Source: an uncultured Flammeovirgaceae bacterium
GTDB lineage: Bacteria > Bacteroidota > Bacteroidia > Cytophagales > Cyclobacteriaceae
Direction of reading: 5' to 3'
NCBI GenBank assembly: GCA_937884755.1
Contig: CAKZYJ010000124.1
Span: forward strand, 1 to 40,827
DNA length: 40,827 nucleotides
This document shows positions 25,917-34,584 of this stretch, one piece after another (positions within the stretch are counted from its first letter, which is position 1; each line of letters starts with the position of its first letter). Below the pieces are notes generated by a model, which worked only from the letters and a program-made list of their open reading frames with translations, was not told the origin of the DNA and made no database searches. A program made the position numbers and the translations under genes.

Positions 25917-27779
25917 TTACCAGGTAATGGTATAAGATATATTTGTTGGATCAGCCTGAGTTGCGATGGGCAACAGTAGTTGAGTTTGTCCGTTTTGTTG
26001 TCGCTCAATAGGGCTAGCCGGTGCATCATTAATAGTGAGATAGTAACGGAAATCATCTACTCCGTAGCTACCGTCCGGCAAATGCTCAATAGATTTTCCC
26101 TCCGCCAATAAGCAGTACAACGAAGACGCTGACTGATCAAAGTCAACGGTAATATTTCGGGTTAAGCTACGTTCCTCCAGCTTCTGACCAATGTGATCTT
26201 GTAAGCGAGCGCCATTCAAATGGTACTCAAACACCGGTACTCCTACTGAATTAAGTTGATAACCCGCGTAGCGAAATGTGTCCGATTCCATATCTACCGA
26301 ATCGGGCCAAGCACTTTGGGACGAAGCTAACTGGGCCAGCAGCGGTCGGCTCAACAGTGGAACCTCACCTCCCAGCGGGGTAAGCGTCTGATCTTCGCCT
26401 CGGCTGTGCCTCAGCAGGGTGGCATCCACAATTCTTCCACCCCAAGCGGAGAGCTAGGCCCCATTACGCAAATCGTACACATAGTTTACTGCAGATGGCA
26501 AGCCTACGGCAATAGTGTGCGTCTTTTTGGTTTCTTCATCTAACCACCAAAACCCCCGTTGTAAAGCAGGCTCTGACGAAACTTCTACTACGTGCGGTGG
26601 CGGCGGTTTCTGTATTGGCACCGATCCCGGAGCGTGCAACGCAGTGACTGGAATTTCCGGACCTTCGTACTCCCAGGCCAACCCTTGCCACCATCCTTGC
26701 CCAGGTTTACTAAAGATTAACTTAAATGAATGCTCTCCCTGATCAAGATGCACCTCACCGTAGCCAGGTTCATCCAATCGCTGGCCCTGAGTGTGATCAA
26801 CTACCTCTTGGTTGTCTATCCACAACCAACTGGCTCCAGCGGTACGCAAAGCCATTAAATAATCGCCACTTGTGGGAGCAGTTAGTGTTCCGGAGAAAAT
26901 CAAGGCATATTCCTGAGGTTGTTGGGCGAGATGATAACTTACTGAATCTGACTGCCCGCTACGGGTAGGTTCAAGCGCAGTGAGCGTGTCAGCAGTTAAA
27001 AATTTTCCTTCGTAAAACTCATACTCAATATTACTGAAAGTAATTTTTTCGGCTCCGTAACGCTTGTATCGGATATTACGGAAAGCAACCGGGCCGTGGT
27101 CACCCTGAAGCATTAGTGGACCTAACGCCTGTTCATCGTCAAAAGCAGCTGCACGGGTAGGGCCACTCACCGAAACATTTTCGTGGATAACTACTCCGTT
27201 AAGCACTACTTTCCGAAACAGAGCATCCCGAACCTTTTTTCCTTGAGCATCGAAGCGGGGCGCTTCAAACTTTACTGACAGATGCTGCCATAAACCGGGG
27301 GCGTAACAGGCATTGGTACGGGGCGGCACTCCTCCAAAGCCTTGTTCATTTTGCCAACGCTGATAGATGCCGCCGCAATCAGCAAATCTTACACTATCTT
27401 CGCCCCAGCTATCAAGTAACTGAACCTCGTATCTCCCCTGTAAATAAACCCCCGAATTGGAAGAGGTAGCCATCATGAACTCCAGTTCCACGTCCAGGTC
27501 ACCGTGTTCAAATGCAGTAAATAAGTTCTTTCCGGTAGACTCCTGAGGACTATTCACCAGTATGCCAGTACCTAGCTCAGACTCTATAGCTCGCTCCTGG
27601 TGACGGTCAGCGTATACGCTACCGGCTATCTGCCAGTTGGCTGGCGATTCTTTAAAAGCCGATAGATCAGTAAGTGAGACCTTCTGGCTGGGTAGTTGCG
27701 TTAAAGTGAAATTATGGGGTTTTTCAGAGGTGGTACAGGAAATGATAAATGCCAGCAGGCAAATCAGGGAATATCTCAT
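25917..27779 (-). pseudogene. DUF1080 + PA14 lipoprotein gene, interrupted by in-frame TAG
   Basis: One reading frame of about 620 codons is cut by a TAG at 26454-26456. The first part (441 residues) has a lipobox with C15 (LAFIISC), a DUF1080 jelly roll (GDLDVELEFMMATSSNSGVY to LMLQGDHGPVAFRNIRYKRY), the fold of 3-keto-disaccharide hydrolases, and a PA14-like domain (about 255-375). After the TAG the same frame continues with LSAWGGR, then RHSRGEDQTLTPLGG and SQSAWPDS, matching the C-terminal domain that relatives carry after the VxYxYDLRNGA phrase. No frameshift is present, only one stop codon. Without readthrough the product lacks about 180 residues. The partner is the dehydrogenase gene 10 bp downstream. 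A base-call error is the main alternative to true decay. Confidence 0.82.
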
Positions 27780-27834
27780 AGGTTATGATCGGATTTAAAC
27801 CTATGAAATTACTATTTTCTGTGAGAAGTTAAAA

Positions 27835-28122
27835 TCAGGAAGTCTTCTCTTGATTGCGAGGTTGGGGTTGTGCTATCTGGACTACTTCTCGTTGCATATA
27901 ACGATCTTCATAACGAGTCATTACACCTACCCGCCGTCGCTCTTCTTTTCGGGCTGCTTTCCAGCATAGTATCGCTAATATAATATTTGAGATAAACGGA
28001 AAGAAACAGCCTAAACCAAACCACAGCCAGAACGACCTACCGTGACTGTAAGCGAAGTAACCAGTTATAGCTGGTATAGCAAATAGGAACGCTAATCCGA
28101 AGAGAGCAATATCTAATAACAT
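27835..28122 (-). CDS. small two-helix membrane protein of unknown function
   Basis: The 95-residue protein begins MLLDIALFGLAFLFAIPAIT, a first hydrophobic helix, followed by a second (about 30-54, FWLWFGLGCFFPFISNIIL) and a charged cytoplasmic-looking tail rich in R, E and Q. The order resembles small inner-membrane proteins of unknown function. It precedes the DUF1080/PA14 gene on the same strand with 55 bp between them. It is the only intact gene in the window that ends in TGA. Confidence 0.6.
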   Translation of the reverse strand: MLLDIALFGLAFLFAIPAITGYFAYSHGRSFWLWFGLGCFFPFISNIILAILCWKAARKEERRRVGVMTRYEDRYMQREVVQIAQPQPRNQEKTS

Positions 28123-28489
28123 AATAGCAATCGGCTTGAAGTACTATAATACACCAACGAAAGCGATTGTAGTATAATTCGGTTTTCATATTTTAAAAAA
28201 ATTAATCCTACCGTCTTCTATTCTGCAAGGCAGCCCTTTTCCGATGTACCTTCAATCTTGTTAGGATGTTATTCCAATATCATATTTATGGAAAAAGTAT
28301 TACTTAACCATTTTTATTTAATATTATTGATCATTTTATACTTGAAAATTTCATATTTCTAAGCTATACATTAAAATATTGGTTATCACTGACTAAGTAA
28401 TAATTTTTCCAATAATTAGTATAATATTTCTAATTTTGATTTCATATTTGTGTATCGCTCTTACTTTACAGCAGGTAAACAATTTGTAT
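28123..28489. other. AT-rich intergenic region upstream of the yfiR-like gene
   Basis: About 367 bp, markedly more AT-rich than its surroundings, between two divergent genes. A TAATTTTG box (28431-28438) resembles the -7 element of Bacteroidota promoters, but no TTG lies at the right distance. The reading frame running into it from the yfiR-like gene begins at an ATG at 28436, but the added 18 residues look non-coding. No RNA gene or clear hairpin is seen. Confidence 0.5.
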
Positions 28490-28999
28490 ATGAGAAAGAC
28501 CATCGGATTGCTATTTTTCGTGCTGATTACCGCGAATCTGGCACAAGCGCAAGAGTACAAGTATCATCCAATCTTCATTTATAACTTCAGCCGCTACATT
28601 GAATGGCCGGATAATATAGATAAAGATGAATTCACGGTAAGCGTTATCGGCAAAGCCGAAGCTTACCGCGAAATGGTTGATATTTCGGAGAAGAAGAAGA
28701 CGATTAAAAACAAAAAGTTTGTAGTGCGCCAATGCAACTCAATTATCGAGGCGCAGAAAAGTGATATCGTTTTCATTACCCAAGGTGCACGTGTGAAAGC
28801 TGAGGATATTCAACAACTTCAAGAAGAAGGTGCTTTAGTGATAACCGAGTTAGACAATATCGTTCAGAAAGGTTCCCACATCAATTTTATTGCTACCAGA
28901 GATTCCAAGTTGGGGTTTGAATTGAATACCCAGGCTGCCTCTGATGCAGGATTTAAGGTAGCGAACGCATTGGCTACTTTAGCAGCAAAAACATATTAA
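28490..28999 (+). CDS. YfiR/DUF4154-like periplasmic protein
   Basis: The ATG at 28490 gives 169 residues with a clean signal peptide (MRKTIGLLFFVLITANLAQA). The mature part shows YKYHPIFIYNFSRYIEWPD, FTVSVIGKAEAYREM, KKFVVRQCNSI, SDIVFITQGA, ALVITELDNIVQKGSHINFI and LGFELNTQAASDAGFKVANALATLA. These are the alternating strands and helices of the YfiR family, in which the Pseudomonas protein restrains a diguanylate cyclase. In Bacteroidota these proteins usually stand near sensor proteins; here no cyclase or TonB-dependent receptor is adjacent. The role is therefore inferred by family only. Confidence 0.8.
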   Translation: MRKTIGLLFFVLITANLAQAQEYKYHPIFIYNFSRYIEWPDNIDKDEFTVSVIGKAEAYREMVDISEKKKTIKNKKFVVRQCNSIIEAQKSDIVFITQGARVKAEDIQQLQEEGALVITELDNIVQKGSHINFIATRDSKLGFELNTQAASDAGFKVANALATLAAKTY

Positions 29000-29063
29000 T
29001 TGCCACTCAGAAAGAATACGGGTTAGATTTTTACTTTGTGGTTTGAGTTAAGGCTTCGGCAGG

Positions 29064-29084
29064 GGCATTGCTTTTCGCATTGCC
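29064..29084. terminator. terminator-like hairpin between convergent genes
   Basis: GGCATTGC, a TTTTC loop and GCATTGCC form an 8-bp stem with one T-T mismatch. It lies between the convergent yfiR-like and E2 genes, where transcripts must end, but no T-tract follows closely on either strand. Confidence 0.3.
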
Positions 29085-29140
29085 TTATGCTGGAGTCTTT
29101 CTCATTTTACAAAGCACCAAGACTGTTTGGCAGACATGAA

Positions 29141-30424
29141 TTACAATACCCGATCAACATCGAACTGTTCAAGGTAGTCGGCTACCCGCTTCACGAACAG
29201 GCCGCCTAAGGCTCCATCCACTACCCGATGATCGTAAGAATGTGACAAATACATCTTGTGGCGGATAGCAATTGCATCGCCGGAAGAAGTTTCTACTACG
29301 CTAGGTGTTTTCGTGATAGTACCTATCGCTAGAATAGCTACTTGAGGCTGCATAATAATTGGCGTTCCTAAAATATTACCGAAAGAGCCAATATTGGATA
29401 AGGTGTAGGTGCCGTTAGACAAATCATCGGCACTCAATAGACTGGTACGCGCCTTTTCTGCTAATTTGTTTACTTGCTTGGCTAAACCGAGTAAACTTAA
29501 CTGGTCAGCATCTTTGATCACCGGCACAATCAAATTACCATCAGGTAATGCCACAGCCATTCCAATGTTGATATGCTTGCGTTTGATAATCTTATCACTA
29601 TCTACCGACACGTTAACCATGGGATAATCTTTAAGCGCTTGGGCAATAGCTTCCACAAAAATGGGAGTGAACGTCAACTTCTCGCCTTCTCGCTGCTCGA
29701 AGGCCTTTTTCACCTTATTTCGCCACAGTACCAGATTGGTTACGTCTACTTCAACAAATGAAGTAACATGCGCAGCGATTCGCTGGGAATCTAGCATACG
29801 GGCCGCAATCATCTTCCGCATCCGATCCATCGGAATCACCTCATCTCCTTCATTAGCGGTAACAGAAGCCAATGGAAGCGGACTGATAGTACTAGTTGTA
29901 GAGTGACCGTTGTCTGGCTTTTTGGCGCCGGATTCTATGTAATTAAGAATATCCTTCTTAGTAACCCGCCCCTCTTTGCCAGTGCCTTTGATCTGCTCTA
30001 ATTCAGCCAATGGAATTCCTTCCTTACGAGCGATATTTTTTACTAGAGGTGAGTAGAACCGAGAAGTCTGAGTTTTAGGTACCGTACCTGCTCGCCCAAC
30101 ATCAGCTACCGGAATCTGTGCCTCTTGTGATACGCTGGCTTCTGCTTCGCCTACAGGAACAGTAACTTCTTCATCCTCTTCGCCTTCTTTTCCGATAATG
30201 GCAATAGGTTTACCAACCTGAGCTATATCGCCTTCCTGTACTAATATTTTTTGTAGTATACCACCTTCCGAGGCGGGCACTTCAGTATCTACTTTGTCGG
30301 TTGCTACCTCCAAAATTGATTCGTCCTGCTCAATGGGATCACCTTCCTTTTTCAACCATTGCAGCACCGTCGCCTCCATAATGCTTTCGCCCATTGCAGG
30401 CAGTACCATTTCCACCGTTGCCAT
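29141..30424 (-). CDS. dihydrolipoamide acyltransferase, E2 of a 2-oxo acid dehydrogenase complex
   Basis: The 427-residue protein has the three E2 parts in order. The N-terminal lipoyl domain has K44 in EVATDKVDTEVP, the lysine that carries lipoate. The peripheral subunit-binding domain is at about 121-160 (FYSPLVKNIARKEGIP, IKGTGKEGRVTKKDIL). The catalytic acetyltransferase-like domain ends with SHSYDHRVVDGALGG (H399, D403). It forms the core of a pyruvate, 2-oxoglutarate or branched-chain complex. The E1 and E3 genes are not adjacent, so the substrate is not fixed by context; the single lipoyl domain and the closing motif favour a branched-chain or general Bacteroidota E2. It follows the interrupted cinA by 47 bp on the same strand. 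Confidence 0.92.
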   Translation of the reverse strand: MATVEMVLPAMGESIMEATVLQWLKKEGDPIEQDESILEVATDKVDTEVPASEGGILQKILVQEGDIAQVGKPIAIIGKEGEEDEEVTVPVGEAEASVSQEAQIPVADVGRAGTVPKTQTSRFYSPLVKNIARKEGIPLAELEQIKGTGKEGRVTKKDILNYIESGAKKPDNGHSTTSTISPLPLASVTANEGDEVIPMDRMRKMIAARMLDSQRIAAHVTSFVEVDVTNLVLWRNKVKKAFEQREGEKLTFTPIFVEAIAQALKDYPMVNVSVDSDKIIKRKHINIGMAVALPDGNLIVPVIKDADQLSLLGLAKQVNKLAEKARTSLLSADDLSNGTYTLSNIGSFGNILGTPIIMQPQVAILAIGTITKTPSVVETSSGDAIAIRHKMYLSHSYDHRVVDGALGGLFVKRVADYLEQFDVDRVL

Positions 30425-30471
30425 ATGTTATACAAGTCTTGACTCAAAAAATAGTGGTCAAAGTTACGATA

Positions 30472-31737
30472 TTAGTACCGGTTCGCAAGTGACTTAAGAA
30501 TCAACTTTCGTAGCATATTCAAGGCTACTACCGTACTTCGTCGGATATTCACCAAGCGATTATTGGAAAGCAAGATTTTTTTAGCCACGGTCTCCCCAGG
30601 CCCTGCTACCGCAATCCAGACGGTTCCTACCGGCTTATCGGGGGTTCCGCCTCCGGGGCCAGCAATACCGCTAGTAGCTGCTCCAAACTCGGTTTTCAAC
30701 CTTTCCCTTCCACCTTCAGCCAAAGCCCGTATTGTCTCTTCGCTCACCGCTCAGTGATTGGACAGTGTTTCTTCCAGCACCCCCAATAAGCTTGTTTTTA
30801 GGGCATTACTGTACGCCACTACTCCACCCTGAAAGTAACGGGAACTTCCAGGAATACTGGTAAGCGAATGTGCTAAAAAACCACCGGTACAGCTTTCCGC
30901 TACCGCTAGGGTTTTCTCTGCTTCGTTTAATAACTCACCAACAGCTTCTTCCAGCGTTTTATCTCCGTAGCCATAAATGTACTTCTGAATAATTGGTTCT
31001 AGCTGACGTACCTGCGCGGCTACATCTTCCTCCAACTGTAGTCGATTTTCACCTACCGCTGTTAGTCGCAGCTTCACCCGCCCAAAACTGGGTAAGTAGG
31101 CCAGCCGGATATGGGGAGGTAAATTATCCTCCCATTCCTCAATTTGCTCCGCAAGCCACGACTCACCAATGCCTACTGTCTGAATCATCTGATGGTAGAT
31201 CACCGGAAGGGCGAACACTTCCCGTAACTTCGGAATGATACTCTCACTCATCATGGTTTCCATCTCGTAAGGCACTCCGGGCATGGAGACGTAAACTTTT
31301 TCATCGTGTTCAAACCACATACCGGGAGCCGTTCCCTGAGAGTTAGGAATCACCGTGCAGTCGCGAGGAACCAGGGCTTGAGCTTCGTTCAGGGCATTCA
31401 TCTTAAGGTTTCGCTTAGTGAACAAATCGGTGATGTGTTGCAGAATTTCCTCATTCATGATGAGCGGGGTATCAAAATACTCAGCTAATGTTTTTTTTGT
31501 AATATCATCTTTCGTAGGTCCCAATCCACCAGTAATGAGGATGATATCCGCTCGCTGAGATGCTTCATCTAGCCCCTTCACAATTTCTTCTCTTTGGTCA
31601 CCCAAAGCCACTTTCCGGATAATTTTCACGCCAATTTCATTCAGCCGCTGTCCCATCCACTGAGTATTGGTATCCAGGGTTTGTCCGTACAAAATTTCGT
31701 CGCCAATCGTAATAACTTCTGCCCAAACTGGTCTCAT
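30472..31737 (-). pseudogene. cinA: cinA (competence/damage-inducible protein CinA), interrupted by in-frame TGA
   Basis: The frame would encode about 420 residues, the usual CinA length. Up to codon 328 it reads as an intact MoCF/CinA N-terminal region (VWAEVITIGDEILYGQTLDTN, ITGGLGPTKDD, VYVSMPGVPYEME, AVAESCTGGFLAH). A TGA at 30751-30753 then falls between LEETLSNH and AVSEETIRALAEGG, where family members have glycine (GAVSEET), so one base change GGA to TGA explains it. The same frame continues to the normal end with ATSGIAGPGGGTP and KPVGTVWIAVAG, in the C-terminal NMN-deamidase-type domain. The N-terminal domain is intact; the deamidase domain lacks its last 91 residues unless the stop is read through. 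Sequencing error, recent mutation or recoding all fit. Confidence 0.85.
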
Positions 31738-31921
31738 AATCGCAATGGAATAGTTTTTGACTTGTTAATTAAACCGTAAACTAAAGAACATGGAGCACTA
31801 TTTTGTTCTTGTTACTGCAGAATTTCGTCATCGGATTAAGAATATTTTCTTTTGATCCATTGATAATCAAAATTTTAAAATTTCATCGGTCTACTATTTT
31901 TTACTAATTGATTGCGAGTTT

Positions 31922-32704
31922 ATGATACTGAAAATAAAGACTGTAATACTAGGTGTAGTGGTAGCTACACTCGTTGCCTGTGATACCATGCAGCAAGTGC
32001 TGGGTGATATCAATACCGGAACTGGCGGTGGCCTTAGCACCGGAGAAATCACTGCTGGATTAAAGGAGGCACTAAAGGTGGGCGCTCGTACGGCAGGTAG
32101 CCAGGCTTCTCAAACCAATGGTTACCTCAACAATCCGATAGCGGATATTCGCATTCTGATGCCCCCCGAATTGCGGAAAGTGGAACGAAATATCCGGAAA
32201 ATTCCGGTAGTGGGCGACGATATTGTGGATGATTTTGTAGAAGCTATGAACCGGGGGGCTGAAAAAGCTGCTAAAGAAGCAGCGCCTATCTTCGTAAACG
32301 CTATCACTTCCATGACGATCAATGATGCGGCTAACATCCTACGAGGTGATAGTATTGCGGCTACCAATTACTTAAAACGGACCACTTCTCCCGAACTAGA
32401 GAGGGCTTTCCGTCCAATTATTAAGAATGCTTTGGATGAGGTGAAAGCTACCAGGTACTACGATGCGCTGAAAGATGGCATTAGTGCCTATAATAAAACT
32501 CCGCTGATCAATGATATTAACGTCAACATTCGCGAGTTGCCAGAGTTGGAAGACTACGCTACCGAGAAGGCGTTGGGGGGCTTATTCACGTTGGTATCCA
32601 TTGAGGAAAAGAAAATTCGCCACGATCCGTACGCTTACAGTCAATCTATTATTCGGCGAGTATTTGGTAGCCAAAAGAGTAGTGCTACCATTGGTGGGCG
32701 GTAG
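31922..32704 (+). CDS. DUF4197 lipoprotein
   Basis: The 260-residue protein has a lipobox ending at C20 (LGVVVATLVAC), followed by a short linker and a long alpha-helical body. Key segments are STGEITAGLKEALKVGARTA, DIRILMPPELRKVE, TINDAANILRGDSIAATNYL, TSPELERAFRPII and DYATEKALGGLFTLVSIEEKKIR, the standard order of DUF4197, a family of unknown function in Proteobacteria and Bacteroidota. It is probably anchored to the outer membrane facing the periplasm. It ends 4 bp before the stop of the convergent RNA-ligase-like gene, with no terminator in between. Function unknown. Confidence 0.9.
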   Translation: MILKIKTVILGVVVATLVACDTMQQVLGDINTGTGGGLSTGEITAGLKEALKVGARTAGSQASQTNGYLNNPIADIRILMPPELRKVERNIRKIPVVGDDIVDDFVEAMNRGAEKAAKEAAPIFVNAITSMTINDAANILRGDSIAATNYLKRTTSPELERAFRPIIKNALDEVKATRYYDALKDGISAYNKTPLINDINVNIRELPELEDYATEKALGGLFTLVSIEEKKIRHDPYAYSQSIIRRVFGSQKSSATIGGR

Positions 32705-32708
32705 AGGT

Positions 32709-33269
32709 TTATTCTCCTAAAGAAATATCCTGCCAAGTTTGCCAGCGGCGACCATCGTGCTTCAGTAAGCTAAAGTGTGAAGCCTCCCAAGTGTAGCGCA
32801 CTTCCTTATGCTGAAACTCGGCCCAGGCCTCACAAAATTGTGCTTTTTTCAAATCGCGAAAAGCTAGCGTCAGGTGAGGGCGGAAGGGACGATCTTGATA
32901 ATTGGCATTGAAAATTTGAAACTCTTCTTTCATTTGCCGATTAATCGTTTGTTGGAGATTCTCCAGTTCAGCACTTTTTATGACATCAACAAAAATTACC
33001 CGGGGAGGAAATGCACCAAAGCTTTCCAGTTCTACCACGAACGGAGAAAAGATACGAGAAAAGTCTTGTAATTTTTCGACCAATTCAACTTCACGCTTAG
33101 TCTTCAGTTTAAAGGGCATATGCAATGTGATATGGGGCGGTGAATTCAGAGAAGCCTTACTCTGGTACTGATCCCGAAAATATTCTTTCCACCGCCAACT
33201 ATTTTGCCGAAATGGTTCCGGCGGAATAAGAGCGATAAAGTACAGTGATAATTCTTTGGAAACTGCCAT
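32709..33269 (-). CDS. 2'-5' RNA ligase family / cyclic phosphodiesterase-like protein
   Basis: The 186-residue protein contains the two HxT motifs of the 2H phosphoesterase superfamily: H46-I-T48 in PPHITLHMPF and H132-L-T134 in RPHLTLAFRDL. The spacing of about 85 residues fits the LigT-like fold. Members break or join 2'-5' RNA bonds or hydrolyse cyclic phosphates. There is no signal peptide. The gene is followed closely by the convergent DUF4197 gene. It lies 53 bp downstream of the TPR gene on the same strand, so the two may share a transcript. Confidence 0.88.
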   Translation of the reverse strand: MAVSKELSLYFIALIPPEPFRQNSWRWKEYFRDQYQSKASLNSPPHITLHMPFKLKTKREVELVEKLQDFSRIFSPFVVELESFGAFPPRVIFVDVIKSAELENLQQTINRQMKEEFQIFNANYQDRPFRPHLTLAFRDLKKAQFCEAWAEFQHKEVRYTWEASHFSLLKHDGRRWQTWQDISLGE

Positions 33270-33322
33270 TGATTCCTACTCACTTGATTTAGAGTCCGAT
33301 GGCTCATATGAACTGACCATTA

Positions 33323-33652
33323 CTACTCGTCCTCTTCTTCAAACAAGAATTCATTGTAGGCGTTTTGCAACTCACGCAAAGCCAAAGAATCGTTTTGCAA
33401 CTGAGCCACCGCAATACCTTTTTTATAAGTAGCTTCCGCTAGATCGGTTTCTCCAGCATTTTGGTACAGCTTGGCGGCGTGGTAGTAAGTGGCCACATAG
33501 TCAGGATGTTCATTCAATAACTGCTCGTAATACAACCGGGCCTGTTCCGGATTTTGTGTGGAGTATTCGGTAGCAATTGCGTATAGGGTAAACGGATCAT
33601 TTGGTTCTTCTTTTAGAAAAGCAAGTAGGTGAGCAAGGCGTTCGGCATTCAT
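33323..33652 (-). CDS. small tetratricopeptide-repeat protein
   Basis: The 109-residue protein is made of about three TPR-like helical hairpins: DPFTLYAIATEYSTQNPEQARLYYEQLLNEHPDY in pieces, VATYYHAAKLYQNAGETDLAEATYKKGI, and a shorter C-terminal helix with an acidic tail (EEEDE). No signal peptide or membrane helix is seen, so it is cytoplasmic. TPRs mediate protein contacts; the partner is unknown. It is divergent from etfB and on the same strand as the RNA-ligase-like gene. Confidence 0.85.
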   Translation of the reverse strand: MNAERLAHLLAFLKEEPNDPFTLYAIATEYSTQNPEQARLYYEQLLNEHPDYVATYYHAAKLYQNAGETDLAEATYKKGIAVAQLQNDSLALRELQNAYNEFLFEEEDE

Positions 33653-33742
33653 CCCTAGGCTGGTTTTTATTTCTTTTTGATTTACGTAACTTCGCAGCGC
33701 AAAAAGGGTTATTACATAGAAAAAGCAAGAGAAGCGAAGGTT

Positions 33743-34480
33743 ATGAAGATTTTAGTATGTATCACACACGTGCCCGATACGACTTCAAAAATATCGTTTA
33801 CCGATAATAACACCAAATTTGATCAGACGGGCGTACAGTATATTATTGGCCCCTACGACGACTATTCACTAGCCCGGGCCATTGAGCTAAAAGAACAACA
33901 CGGCGGCACGGTTACTGTACTCAATGTAGGCGAAGCCGAAACCGAACCTACCATCCGTAAAGCATTAGCTATTGGTGCTGATGATGCCATTCGAATTGAC
34001 GCTCATCCTTCGGATGCGTTTTTTGTAGCGCAGCAGATTGCCTCAGTAGTGAAAGAAGGAGGCTATGACCTGGTTCTGATGGGCCGAGAGTCTATTGATT
34101 ACAACGGCGGTCAGGTACACGGGATGGTAGGCGAACTGGTAGACATGCCATCTATCTCTCCGGTAATGGAGCTGGATATTGAAGGCGATACCGCCAAACT
34201 GTCCCGTGAAATTGAAGGTGGCAAAGAGAAGTTAGAGGCGAAGCTACCGCTTATTGCCGGTTGCCAGGAGCCGATAGCTGAGTGGAAAATTCCTAATATG
34301 CGGGGAATCATGATGGCCCGTAAAAAGCCACTAAATGTAAGGGAACCTGCCGCAGACGAGCAGATGACCGAAACCATTCGGTACGAGTTGCCACCGCCCA
34401 AAGGCGAGGTAAAAATGTTCGCGCCCGACCAGCTAGACGCACTGGTAGCGGCACTTAAAAACGAGGCGAAAGTATTGTAG
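33743..34480 (+). CDS. etfB: electron transfer flavoprotein beta subunit
   Basis: The ATG at 33743 gives 245 residues starting MKILVCITHVPDTTSKISF, the standard EtfB opening; an upstream in-frame ATG adds 22 non-conserved residues. Other family pieces are TGVQYIIGPYDDYSLARAIE, DLVLMGRESIDYNGGQVHGMVGELVDMP and AKLPLIAGCQEPIAEWKIPN. EtfB binds AMP and partners with EtfA, which holds FAD; the pair passes electrons from acyl-CoA dehydrogenases to the quinone pool via ETF:quinone oxidoreductase. etfA follows 104 bp downstream. A TAACTTCG box at 33687-33694 may be part of a promoter. Confidence 0.95.
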   Translation: MKILVCITHVPDTTSKISFTDNNTKFDQTGVQYIIGPYDDYSLARAIELKEQHGGTVTVLNVGEAETEPTIRKALAIGADDAIRIDAHPSDAFFVAQQIASVVKEGGYDLVLMGRESIDYNGGQVHGMVGELVDMPSISPVMELDIEGDTAKLSREIEGGKEKLEAKLPLIAGCQEPIAEWKIPNMRGIMMARKKPLNVREPAADEQMTETIRYELPPPKGEVKMFAPDQLDALVAALKNEAKVL

Positions 34481-34584
34481 ACGATCAGCCTCAATCTCAA
34501 CTGCAGCGAAACCCAGAAGCCAGTATTCTTCGCCGCACTTCAGTTATTTCAGTAAATTATTAACAGCACCCGAAAGAAAAAGAT

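Noticed and set aside
25907-26056. N-terminal extension of the dehydrogenase-cupredoxin protein by 50 residues
   Set aside because: It would overlap the preceding gene and place a non-conserved stretch before a perfect signal peptide that starts at 25906.
26454-26456. Global TAG readthrough code
   Set aside because: About a dozen genes in the window end in TAG at the expected family length, so TAG is a normal stop.
30751-30753. Selenocysteine or a TGA-to-glycine genetic code at the cinA stop
   Set aside because: CinA has no selenocysteine form. No other in-frame TGA appears in the many long genes here, and one intact gene (27835-28122) ends in TGA, so a reassigned code is very unlikely. A codon-specific mutation or error is simpler.
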